The position numbers and the translations under genes were made by a program. Of a stretch of DNA of 7,010 nucleotides, positions 1 to 5,648 are shown piece after piece. The number at the start of each line of letters is the position of its first letter. Position 1 is the stretch's first letter. This DNA comes from Azorhizobium sp943369575. Its GTDB lineage: Bacteria; Pseudomonadota; Alphaproteobacteria; Rhizobiales; Xanthobacteraceae. The DNA is taken from NCBI GenBank assembly GCA_943369575.1, contig CALRNP020000265.1, positions 1 to 7,010 of the forward strand, in the 5' to 3' direction. The notes beneath the pieces were generated by a model. The model had not been told where the DNA came from. It searched no databases and saw only the letters and a program-made list of their open reading frames with translations.

Positions 1-585
1 TCGGCAGATGGCCAGACCTATCGGGGCGAGGCGGTGAACCCGGAGCGGGTCGGTGTGTCCCGTGCCGCCGCCGTCGCCGCCGCCCGTGCCGTGCAATCGA
101 AGATCAACAAGGAAGGCACCGCGGCGCTGCGAAAGGCCACCCGCCGCTACGACAAGCCGAACGCGATGCTGGAGGCCTATCTGGCCGGCGCCATCGCCGA
201 CAGCCCGAACGTCACCATCCTCCCCAACCGACGTTCAACGCCCGTTGAAACACCCGAGATGGCCGCCGCCGCGCAGGTGGGGCGAAAGCGGGACCGCGAG
301 GTCGATATCAGCGCGTCGGTGCGAACGGAAATGGAGGCGGACTTCGAAGCCGGCCTTTCGGGGCGCCCCGTGCGTGCCCCCGCCGAGGTGGTGGAACTGG
401 AGCGTGCCGAGGCTCGGTTCCTGCGCGCCGTCGCGCTGGAAGACCGGACGGCCTCCGGCATCGAGCTTTCCGAGGCGGAAACGCGGTGGCTCGCTGGCTA
501 CCAGCTGAGCGTCGAATACCGCTCCTCACGCGAACTCTTTGAAGAATTCGGCCGCTCCTGGTTCGAGGAACGGGCGGCCGGGTAG
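1..585 (+). CDS. Mu-like transposase (MuA-type), C-terminal part, 5'-truncated by window edge
   Basis: The reading frame is open from base 1 and ends at TAG 583-585, giving the last 194 residues of a longer protein. The first residues (SADGQTYRGEAVNPERVGVS) look like the end of the small beta-barrel (Mu-transpos_C) domain that follows the DDE catalytic core. An Ala/Arg-rich helix and a long charged tail come next. In MuA this tail carries domain III, which contacts MuB and ClpX; assigning that role here is inference. The catalytic DDE residues lie upstream of the window and cannot be checked. A GTG at 34 is an internal codon, not a start, because the same frame continues to the edge. The MuB-like ATPase directly downstream is the strongest support for the call. 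Other DDE transposases with a partner ATPase (TniA/Tn7 TnsB types) are possible, but the DUF3164 and GemA-like genes favour a Mu-like phage. Confidence 0.8.
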   Translation, partial: SADGQTYRGEAVNPERVGVSRAAAVAAARAVQSKINKEGTAALRKATRRYDKPNAMLEAYLAGAIADSPNVTILPNRRSTPVETPEMAAAAQVGRKRDREVDISASVRTEMEADFEAGLSGRPVRAPAEVVELERAEARFLRAVALEDRTASGIELSEAETRWLAGYQLSVEYRSSRELFEEFGRSWFEERAAG

Positions 586-595
586 GCAAGAAAAA

Positions 596-617
596 GCCCC
601 CGGCGGCAACCGGGGGC
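596..617 (-). terminator. GC hairpin with T-tract facing the minus strand, between transposase and ATPase genes
   Basis: GCCCCCGG at 596-603 pairs perfectly with CCGGGGGC at 610-617 around a 6-base loop (604-609). The run of five A at 591-595 lies on its left, so on the minus strand the hairpin is followed by TTTTT, the layout of an intrinsic terminator for leftward transcripts. On the plus strand it is followed by GGGAACTG, with no U-tract, so it should not efficiently stop the early operon there. It could still slow polymerase or stabilise the RNA 3' of the transposase coding part. It sits 11 bases after the transposase stop codon. Confidence 0.6.
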
Positions 618-639
618 GGGAACTGAGCGAGGTTATAAA

Positions 640-1380
640 ATGGCAGGACGTGAAGCAATGGTCAATGTCGCAGCGCTACCGGACACAACAGCGCCGTTGC
701 GCAACGTGGGATTGCTCAACCAACTTGTGGTCCGTCTGGTGGATCGCAAGCAGGGTGAGGATAACTTCGGGGCGTTCTACGGCCCGTCCGGTTACGGCAA
801 ATCCTGTGCTGCCGTCTATTGCCGCAACAAGTCGCGCGGCGTGCTGCTGCGGGTGGGTTCGACCTGGACCGGCAAGCACCTGGCCGAACAGATCGCCGGC
901 CGTCTCGGCGTGCGCGACATCAAACGCACCACGCCCAAGATCGTCGATCAGATCGTCAGTGTGTTGCTGGACAATCCGAGCCGGCCGCTCATCCTCGACG
1001 AAGCCGATTTCCTGGTGAAGAAATCCATCATCGAGATCCTCAGGGATATATCGGACAATTCGAAAATCCCGGTGATCCTGATCGGTGAGGAGACGCTCAA
1101 GGCCCGCTTGGCCGTCTGGGAGCGGATCTATGGCCGCGTGCTGGCGTGGGTCGAGGCGGTGCCTTGCGACCTGGCCGATGCGCGCCATCTGGCCCGCCTC
1201 TATGCCAGCGACATCACCCTTGACGATGATCTGCTCGCCCGCATCCGCGACCAGGCGGAGGGCCGTGCCCGCCGCATCGTGCGCCATCTCGGCCGCGCCC
1301 TGGAAATCTCCCGCCAGCGCGGCATCCAGTCCCTCGCCCTGCACCATTGGGACGGCGAGACCGATGGGGGGAATGCGTGA
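640..1380 (+). CDS. MuB-like AAA+ ATPase, transposition target-selection protein
   Basis: This 246-residue protein has a clear ATPase core: Walker A GPSGYGKS at residues 48-55, Walker B LILDEAD at 117-123, a sensor-1-like strand VILIGEE at 145-151, and an Arg-rich sensor-2-like helix GRARRIVR at 208-215. In Mu-like elements MuB binds DNA in an ATP-dependent way, delivers target DNA to the transposase and stimulates strand transfer; the position just after the transposase matches that role. MuB itself is about 312 residues with an N-terminal HTH; here the N-terminal part is only about 45 residues, so this is the shorter form seen in many Mu-like phages and related to IstB/TniB/TnsC-type ATPases. 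ATG 640 is preferred because GCGAGG (627-632) lies 7 bases upstream; the in-frame ATG at 658 is an alternative. The stop shares its last base with the next start (TGATG). Confidence 0.88.
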   Translation: MAGREAMVNVAALPDTTAPLRNVGLLNQLVVRLVDRKQGEDNFGAFYGPSGYGKSCAAVYCRNKSRGVLLRVGSTWTGKHLAEQIAGRLGVRDIKRTTPKIVDQIVSVLLDNPSRPLILDEADFLVKKSIIEILRDISDNSKIPVILIGEETLKARLAVWERIYGRVLAWVEAVPCDLADARHLARLYASDITLDDDLLARIRDQAEGRARRIVRHLGRALEISRQRGIQSLALHHWDGETDGGNA

Positions 1381-1994
1381 TGAGCAAATCCACCCCGGAC
1401 ATGTCGACCCTGAAGGTGCAGGTGCGCAGCGGCCAGGATTGGTATTGGAAAGTCATGCTCCAGCTGGACATTGCAGGGGCATGGTCGGTGCGCGACATCA
1501 CCGGATACACCAAGGTCAAGCCGGACTCCGTGCGCGAGTATCTCAAGCGCCTGCTGAATGCGGGCGTGGTTGAAGAGCAGGGCGAGGAGCGCAAAGGGAA
1601 CAAGCTTTATCGTCTCACGCGGCGCCCCATGGATGCACCACGGGTGCGCCGAGACGGCACCACGGTGGAATATGGCGTGGTCAATGAGCAGATGTGGTCG
1701 AGCATCTGCTACCTGCCGCAATTCAGCTCGCGGGAACTGGCGCTCCAGTCGTCGACGGATGTCGTCAAAGTCGCGCTGGAGACGGCTAAGACCTATTGCC
1801 GAATGCTGGAGCGGGCGGGCTATCTGGCCGTGATCGACGTGGGCGGGCCTGGCCGCGAGCGAGTCTATGCGCTCAAGCCGGACCACAATTTCGGCGGCCG
1901 CGCGCCGATGATCCTGCGCACCAAATTCGTGTTCGACCCCAACATCAATCAGATCGTCGGCCCCGGTGAAGACGCGCGGGAGGTCCTGCCATGA
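1380..1994 (+). CDS. Tandem winged-helix DNA-binding protein, function unknown
   Basis: This 204-residue protein appears to contain two winged-helix-type units. Unit 1 covers about residues 21-80: recognition-helix region KVKPDSVREYLKRLLNAGVV, then a wing with a charged turn ending in NKLYRLTR. Unit 2 covers about 105-166: SSRELALQSST, then the helix around TAKTYCRMLERAGYLAVID, ending in RERVYALKPD. The shared pattern is helix, then 'L..AG', then a beta wing closing on 'YRL/YAL'. A role as a regulator or as a DNA-binding helper of transposition is inferred from the fold and from its place immediately after the ATPase; MuB in phage Mu has an N-terminal HTH that the ATPase here seems to lack. 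The start at 1380 overlaps the previous stop by one base and is preceded by GGGGGGA (1366-1372), 7 bases away. I do not recognise a named family. Confidence 0.75.
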   Translation: MSKSTPDMSTLKVQVRSGQDWYWKVMLQLDIAGAWSVRDITGYTKVKPDSVREYLKRLLNAGVVEEQGEERKGNKLYRLTRRPMDAPRVRRDGTTVEYGVVNEQMWSSICYLPQFSSRELALQSSTDVVKVALETAKTYCRMLERAGYLAVIDVGGPGRERVYALKPDHNFGGRAPMILRTKFVFDPNINQIVGPGEDAREVLP

Positions 1995-2380
1995 ATGCGC
2001 GGCCTCCTCTCGATTTCTTCGCCAACGTCCGGAAGGGCTGGGGTGAGGATGCTCCCGACTGGATCATCGCTCTTGCGACCGCCTGCACCAACAGCAGCCA
2101 ATCGAAGGTTGCGGCCCAGCTCGGCGTTTCCGGCGCCATGGTCTCTGGCGCGCTCTACGCCAAGTACACCGGCGACATGGGCCGCCTGGAACTGCTCGTT
2201 CGGGGTGCCCTCATGGGGGAGATGGTGCGGTGTCCCGGCTGGGGCATGACCATCACGCGATCCCAGTGCCTGGAAGATCAAGCCATGCCCTTCGCCGCAT
2301 CCTCTCCGGCTGAGACGGATGTCTATCGCGCCTGCCGCTCAGGGTGCCTCAATTTCCGGCCCAAGGGAGGTCAGTCATGA
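1991..2380 (+). CDS. Small HTH regulator with C-terminal conserved cysteines (Mu-like phage early type)
   Basis: This 129-residue protein has an HTH at about residues 35-56 (SQSKVAAQLGVSGAMVSGAL), followed by a segment that includes RGALMGE and a tail with four spaced cysteines: C81, C93, C115 and C119 (C-x11-C-x21-C-x3-C). Proteins with this HTH, the 'GALMGE' step and a final 'YRACRSGC' are familiar from early regions of Mu-like phages, usually annotated as putative transcriptional regulators; the match is from memory of the family, not from a search. The cysteines may bind zinc or another metal. GGGAGG at 1978-1983 lies 7 bases before the ATG, and the gene overlaps its upstream neighbour in an ATGA junction (1991-1994). 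DNA target and regulated promoter are unknown. Confidence 0.72.
   Translation: MNARPPLDFFANVRKGWGEDAPDWIIALATACTNSSQSKVAAQLGVSGAMVSGALYAKYTGDMGRLELLVRGALMGEMVRCPGWGMTITRSQCLEDQAMPFAASSPAETDVYRACRSGCLNFRPKGGQS
2363..2370 (+). promoter_or_regulatory. Strong Shine-Dalgarno AAGGGAGG deciding the start at 2377
   Basis: AAGGGAGG ends 6 bases before ATG 2377. An in-frame ATG at 2344 upstream lies before this site and has no comparable signal, so 2377 is chosen. The same octamer recurs at 6825-6832 before the GTG-started GemA-like gene. Confidence 0.7.
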
Positions 2381-2721
2381 CACCCGACCGGACGTTCAGC
2401 GATGCGATCGGGGGCACCATCAAGGCCCTGGATGCCTATTGCGCCAGGCAGAAGCCGCTGGAGCCCATGGTCATGCTGGCCATGCTGACCCAGTTGGTCG
2501 CCTGGCGTGAGATGGCCCGCGGGCTGGAGACTGCGGCGGCCGAGCGGGATGATCTGCTGGCCGTCGCCCGTGACGTGGACCGGATCCATCTGGACAAGGA
2601 TGGCGTGCCAAGCCTTCGGCATATGCGCGCGGCCGTCGCGCCGCTGGCGATGGCGATCCCTGGCACCAATGTGGTCACCTTCCCGAGCGCCCGCTTCGGC
2701 AACCACGGAGGCGCGGCATGA
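2377..2721 (+). CDS. Hypothetical phage protein, 114 aa
   Basis: I do not recognise a family. The protein is mostly predicted helical: a hydrophobic, Met-rich central helix (residues about 31-50, PMVMLAMLTQLVAWREMARG), followed by an acidic/basic amphipathic helix (ETAAAERDDLLAVARDVDR), a region containing HLDKDGVPSLRHMRAAVAPL, and a Gly/Ala-ending tail. It has no obvious signal peptide and the Met-rich helix is too polar at its flanks to be a confident membrane segment. It starts in an ATGA overlap with the upstream regulator and ends in an ATGA overlap with the next gene, so it is probably translated as part of the early operon. It is judged real from its strong RBS, the tight overlaps and the lack of any better gene here. 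Confidence 0.68.
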   Translation: MTPDRTFSDAIGGTIKALDAYCARQKPLEPMVMLAMLTQLVAWREMARGLETAAAERDDLLAVARDVDRIHLDKDGVPSLRHMRAAVAPLAMAIPGTNVVTFPSARFGNHGGAA

Positions 2722-3035
2722 CCGCCCGCTATCCGCACATGCGCGCCAGCCTCGACGCTGCCCTGGCGGTTGCCGCGGCGGCCTCGCCAAAGCGTCAGGC
2801 ACTCGCGCTCTCGACCGAACAGCTGATCGATATCTGCTGCGCACTGGTGGCGCACGAGGCGGCGCTGAAAGTCGGCCTCGATCTCGTGCGGGCGCTGGAT
2901 CCTGTCGAGGACACCGCGCTCCCGGCCGAAGCGATAGAGGCGCGCACGCATTTCGCCGGAGCCTTGGTCATCACCGGCTACGCAACCTTTGAAGCCCCTT
3001 TGAAGAGCGAGGACACCAATGACCATGCAGAGTGA
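2718..3035 (+). CDS. Hypothetical phage protein, 105 aa, Ala-rich helical
   Basis: I do not recognise a family. The sequence is alanine-rich and looks all-helical, with a central segment LSTEQLIDICCALVAHEAAL (residues about 31-50) and an acidic C-terminal end. Its layout loosely resembles the preceding protein (a helical N-terminus, then an 'LVA.E.A' helix ending near 'GL'), but the similarity is too weak to claim duplication. GGAGG at 2707-2711 lies 6 bases before the ATG, which overlaps the previous stop in an ATGA junction. Its 3' end overlaps the start of the DUF3164 gene by 17 bases (3019-3035), a longer overlap than elsewhere in this operon. Confidence 0.65.
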   Translation: MTARYPHMRASLDAALAVAAAASPKRQALALSTEQLIDICCALVAHEAALKVGLDLVRALDPVEDTALPAEAIEARTHFAGALVITGYATFEAPLKSEDTNDHAE

Positions 3036-3666
3036 GGACGCGCGCCCCGGCGTCGAGAACATCGGCGGCAAGGACTACATGCGGGATGCGAAGGGGGCGC
3101 TGATGCCCATCAGCCTGGTGGCCGCGAAAGACATCCTGATCGACCAGGAAGTCCGCAAGATCATCGGCTTTGCATGTGACCTCTCCGAGCAAGTGGCGCG
3201 GTTTCGCGTCCACACATCCAACGATGTGGGAAACCTTCTCGCCCTGATCGCCCAGGAGTACGGCACTGACCTCGCCGGCAAGAAGGGCAATCTCACCCTC
3301 ACGAGCTATGACGGCACCATGCGCGTCATGGTGCGCGTGGCCGACCAACTGGAATTCGGGCCGGAGTTGCAGGCGGCGAAACGGCTTGTGGACGCCTGCC
3401 TCGGCGAGTGGGCGGCGGGCTCGCGGGACGAGATCATCGCCATCGTCAACCGCGCCTTTGACGTGGACAAGGAAGGCACTGTCAACCGCTCGGCCTTGTT
3501 CATGTTGCTGCGCGTCGCGATCGAGGATGCGAAGTGGCAGGAGGCGATGCGCGCCATCCGCGAGAGCATCCGCGTGATCGGCAGCAAGACCTATTACCAG
3601 TTCCAGCAACGCGACACGTCGGACGGCGAGTGGCGGCCGATCACCATTGATCTGGCGAGGGCGTGA
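3019..3666 (+). CDS. DUF3164 family protein (Mu-like phage early protein)
   Basis: This 215-residue protein fits the DUF3164 family, common in early regions of Mu-like phages and usually about 200 residues. Recognisable parts are the N-terminal 'GKDYMRDAKGALMPISLV' (residues 18-35; here a linker for an approach 'D.KG...P...V'), a long helix through about 36-80, the conserved strand region GKKGNLTLTSYDGTMRVMV (87-105), and the C-terminal block with AMRAIRESIRVIGSKTYYQF (176-195), ending in 'WRPITIDLARA'. The molecular function of the family is not established. GAGG at 3009-3012 supports ATG 3019, with ATG 3025 as an alternative. The gene sits where phage Mu itself has its small early genes including gam, but I see no convincing Gam similarity. 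Confidence 0.85.
   Translation: MTMQSEDARPGVENIGGKDYMRDAKGALMPISLVAAKDILIDQEVRKIIGFACDLSEQVARFRVHTSNDVGNLLALIAQEYGTDLAGKKGNLTLTSYDGTMRVMVRVADQLEFGPELQAAKRLVDACLGEWAAGSRDEIIAIVNRAFDVDKEGTVNRSALFMLLRVAIEDAKWQEAMRAIRESIRVIGSKTYYQFQQRDTSDGEWRPITIDLARA
3654..3660 (+). promoter_or_regulatory. Shine-Dalgarno GGCGAGG favouring ATG 3669 over GTG 3663
   Basis: The GAGG core (3657-3660) is 8 bases before ATG 3669 but only 2 bases before the in-frame GTG at 3663. The spacing therefore favours 3669, although the GTG would give a GTGA overlap (3663-3666) like the junction at 6840. Confidence 0.55.
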
Positions 3667-3668
3667 TC

Positions 3669-3977
3669 ATGAGCACGCCGTCTTCACCCTCCCTTGCCAA
3701 GGTGTTCGTCCTCGACGTTCCTGGTGTGCGCCAAACGGCCCTGATCAAGCGGATTACCGATGGTTGGGGGCGGGAGCGCTGCCGCGTCCATGTCCGTGGT
3801 GATGTGAACGTCCGCAATATCGATCCTGCCTTCGTGTTTGCGGACGAAGGCGTGGCCCGCGCGCACTGGCGGCGCGCCCGTTGCCACCGAGCCGAGCTGG
3901 AGCGGGCCGGCAGCCATATCCGGGTCATCGATGCCCACCTCAGCCTGGTGCTCGCGGTCGGGGAGCAAGCGCCATGA
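3669..3977 (+). CDS. Hypothetical phage protein, 102 aa
   Basis: I do not recognise a family. The N-terminal half looks beta-rich (KVFVLDVPGVRQTALIKRIT, then RCRVHVRGDVNVRNIDPAFV), and the C-terminal half starts with an Arg/His-rich helix (DEGVARAHWRRARCHRAELE) and ends with a hydrophobic strand or helix (HIRVIDAHLSLVLAV). The basic middle could contact nucleic acid, but this is only composition. It begins 2 bases after the DUF3164 stop and overlaps the next small gene in an ATGA junction, so it is very likely in the same mRNA. Confidence 0.62.
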   Translation: MSTPSSPSLAKVFVLDVPGVRQTALIKRITDGWGRERCRVHVRGDVNVRNIDPAFVFADEGVARAHWRRARCHRAELERAGSHIRVIDAHLSLVLAVGEQAP

Positions 3978-4138
3978 GGTCGCTTCCCCCATCCGTCGTA
4001 CTGGAAAACGAATGCCGGCATCTCCGGGCGCTGCTCGTGGACGGCGTGCTGCTGCTTCGCGACATTGATGCCTCGCTGGAGCGCATCCGTGCGGCGCTGG
4101 TGGCCGCCATCACTGTGACCGAAAGCGCGCGGCTATGA
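3974..4138 (+). CDS. Hypothetical mini-protein, 54 aa, helical
   Basis: The 54-residue frame starts at ATG 3974, overlapping the upstream gene by ATGA, and ends at TGA 4136-4138, overlapping the methyltransferase start in the same way. GGGGAG at 3960-3965 is 8 bases upstream. The frame is open further upstream, to 3881, but that part would overlap the previous gene and has no RBS. The sequence is almost entirely amphipathic helix with regular leucines (HLRALLVDGVLLLRDIDASL), suggesting a short coiled coil or helical hairpin. The function is unknown. The four-base overlaps on both sides are the main reason to call it a gene. Confidence 0.58.
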   Translation: MRSLPPSVVLENECRHLRALLVDGVLLLRDIDASLERIRAALVAAITVTESARL

Positions 4139-4827
4139 CCATGCTCCCCAATGGCGCCCGCGCCCTCATGAGCAGCCGGATCGAGCCGCCGGACAGCCTG
4201 GAGTTCTTCCCCACGCCGCCGTGGGCGACCCGCGCGCTCATGGTGCATGTGCTGGGCAAGATCCATTCGCCCCTCAGCCATCTGGGGCGGACCGTGCTGG
4301 AGCCGGCGTGCGGCGAGGGCCACATGGTCGAGCCGCTGCGCGAATATTTCGGCCACGTCTTCGCCAGCGACATCCATGATTACGGCGCCGGCTATTCGAC
4401 CGTCGATTTTCTCGACACCCGCCTGACCGTGCCTGCGGTGGACTGGATGATCACCAATCCACCCTTCGGCCCAGCGACAGATTTCGTGCTGCGCTGCCTC
4501 AACAGCTCATCCGTGCAGCGTGGTGTGGCCATCTTCCAGCGTTCCACCTGGCTGGAGGGCGCTGGCCGCTACCGCGATCTGTTCCGGGACCGGCCCCCAT
4601 CCTTCCACTGCCCATTCGTCGAGCGAGTGCCTTTGGTCAAGGGGCGCTGGGATCCGGAAGCTTCCACCGCCACGTCCTACTCCTGGTTCGTGTGGCTCCG
4701 CGGCTTGGCATATGGCGAGGCGCGCATGCGCCTGATCCCGCCTTGCCGCGAGCAGCTCCACAGGGCCGAGGACGTGCGGCGCTGGTGCCCGCCGGCCCCC
4801 ATGCCTCTGTTCGAAGGTGTGTTGTGA
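4135..4827 (+). CDS. Class I SAM-dependent DNA amino-methyltransferase (probable N6-adenine), solitary
   Basis: This 230-residue protein carries the hallmarks of an amino-methyltransferase: an N-terminal motif X-like FFPTPPWATRALM at residues 24-36, the SAM-binding motif I LEPACGEGHM at 55-64, an acidic motif II-like strand FASDIHDYG at 76-84, and catalytic motif IV NPPF at 108-111. The X-I-IV order and NPPF fit gamma-type N6-adenine (or N4-cytosine) enzymes. The C-terminal half (about 130-230), which would hold target recognition, is short and its specificity cannot be read. No restriction endonuclease is seen nearby, so this is a solitary phage methyltransferase that could protect phage DNA from host restriction or alter regulation; this is inference. 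The start is uncertain: ATG 4135 makes an ATGA overlap with a weak RBS; 4141 and 4168 are in-frame alternatives. Confidence 0.83.
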   Translation: MTMLPNGARALMSSRIEPPDSLEFFPTPPWATRALMVHVLGKIHSPLSHLGRTVLEPACGEGHMVEPLREYFGHVFASDIHDYGAGYSTVDFLDTRLTVPAVDWMITNPPFGPATDFVLRCLNSSSVQRGVAIFQRSTWLEGAGRYRDLFRDRPPSFHCPFVERVPLVKGRWDPEASTATSYSWFVWLRGLAYGEARMRLIPPCREQLHRAEDVRRWCPPAPMPLFEGVL

Positions 4828-5423
4828 TGGATCTGGCAAAGCAGAACCTGAATGTCTTCGTCGCCGGCCTTGGCCGATGCGGCACCACCCTGGTCATGAC
4901 CATGCTCGATCGCGGTGGCTTCCCGGTGGGCGACATGCCGCCGGCCTACGAGACCTGCACGCCGATGAGAGCCGGCAGCGTGCGCCCGGAAGCTCTCACG
5001 CCATTTCATGGCATCGCCGTGAAGTGGATAGATCCAACGGTGTCGTTGGTGCCGGCGGGCACCAAGGCGATCACGGTTTGGCTGGATCGCGATCCGGTTG
5101 AGCAAGCCAGGTCTCAGTTGAAGCTGATGGGCCAGCGCGCCACGCGTCGGCAGATCCGGGCGCTTGCGTCCTCACTTCATCGGGACACGGGGAAGTGCCA
5201 CGGGATCGTCCGCGCGTTGGGGCCGTGCCTGTTCACGAGCTTTGAGCGGATCCTGTCTTCGCCGTCAGCAGAAGCACTGCGCATGCAGCAGTTCCTCGGC
5301 GACATGGTGTTCGACCCCGCCAGGGCGGCCGATGCCGTGCGACCGCGCTCGCCGGCCTGTGCCTCTGATCTGGCCATGGAGTTCGACCTCATGAGCGCTG
5401 CCCTTACCGGGGGCCGCGGCTGA
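4827..5423 (+). CDS. Sulfotransferase-like P-loop protein
   Basis: This 198-residue protein matches the sulfotransferase pattern. The 5'-phosphosulfate-binding loop is GLGRCGTTLV at residues 14-23, directly after a hydrophobic strand (NVFVAG). The 3'-phosphate-binding segment is WLDRDPVEQARSQLK at 85-99, with R88 and S96 at the expected places. The segment LFTSFERILSSPSAEALRMQ (135-154), followed by FLG, resembles the usual 'YEDLL..P...L..FLG' step. Family members move a sulfuryl group from PAPS to a hydroxyl or amine. The loop lacks the Walker A lysine, which argues against a nucleoside kinase. It is shorter than typical enzymes (about 250-300 residues) and I cannot place a catalytic base with certainty (H61 is a candidate), so it may have lost or changed activity. 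It shares one base with the methyltransferase stop (TGATG), with GAAGG at 4813-4817, and starts at ATG 4827. The substrate is unknown. Confidence 0.66.
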   Translation: MDLAKQNLNVFVAGLGRCGTTLVMTMLDRGGFPVGDMPPAYETCTPMRAGSVRPEALTPFHGIAVKWIDPTVSLVPAGTKAITVWLDRDPVEQARSQLKLMGQRATRRQIRALASSLHRDTGKCHGIVRALGPCLFTSFERILSSPSAEALRMQQFLGDMVFDPARAADAVRPRSPACASDLAMEFDLMSAALTGGRG

Positions 5424-5635
5424 TGTCTGCCGATCGGACCAATGGGCATCAACTGCCCCGCCCGTGCAACGCCTGCGGGTCCATCGGCACGGTGCCCGCC
5501 ATCGATGGCCAGCCGCGCCCGTGCAGCCGCTGCAACAGCGATGCCTTTGATCGCTGGGCGGCTGCGCGGCGACCAGGTGCACGGCCGCAGACACCACCGG
5601 AGACGCCTCTGGATCCCGACAAACGATGCGCCTGA
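5423..5635 (+). CDS. Small zinc-ribbon protein, 70 aa
   Basis: Two CxxC knuckles are present: C15-x2-C18 (CNAC) and C34-x2-C37 (CSRC), 15 residues apart, each with Gly/Arg turns nearby as in zinc ribbons; the first looks like the DnaJ-type 'C..CG..G' knuckle. The rest is a short helix with W45 and a Pro/Arg-rich tail ending in a further Cys (C69), probably disordered. Such mini-proteins are frequent in phage early operons as DNA- or protein-binding factors, but no specific role can be given. The start shares one base with the upstream stop (TGATG at 5421-5425). A longer overlapping frame in another register over the same stretch is an extension of the following gene and is not supported. Confidence 0.63.
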   Translation: MSADRTNGHQLPRPCNACGSIGTVPAIDGQPRPCSRCNSDAFDRWAAARRPGARPQTPPETPLDPDKRCA

Positions 5636-5648
5636 AAGGATCGATGTG

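Noticed and set aside
234..249. Inverted repeat TTCAAC-GCCC-GTTGAA
   Set aside because: It is a short 6-bp stem inside the transposase coding sequence with no T-tract or matching copies seen elsewhere; likely chance or a minor codon effect.
633..641. TTATAAAAT as a possible -10 promoter element before the ATPase gene
   Set aside because: It lies directly on the start codon, so the transcript would lack the RBS, and the -35 position would fall in the GC hairpin with no TTGACA-like sequence.
676..1347. Long minus-strand open frame (223 codons) opposite the ATPase gene
   Set aside because: High-GC coding DNA gives long open frames on the opposite strand. The + strand frame has Walker A and B motifs and an RBS; the minus frame shows no recognisable domain.
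2971..3609. Minus-strand open frame (212 codons) opposite the DUF3164 gene
   Set aside because: It mirrors the codon structure of the DUF3164 gene on the + strand, has no family resemblance and would break the operon layout.
5442..5648. Upstream in-frame extension of the DUF2786 gene
   Set aside because: It overlaps the zinc-ribbon gene in a different frame, is Arg/Ala/Pro-rich without domain resemblance, and the good RBS at 5635-5640 serves ATG 5649.
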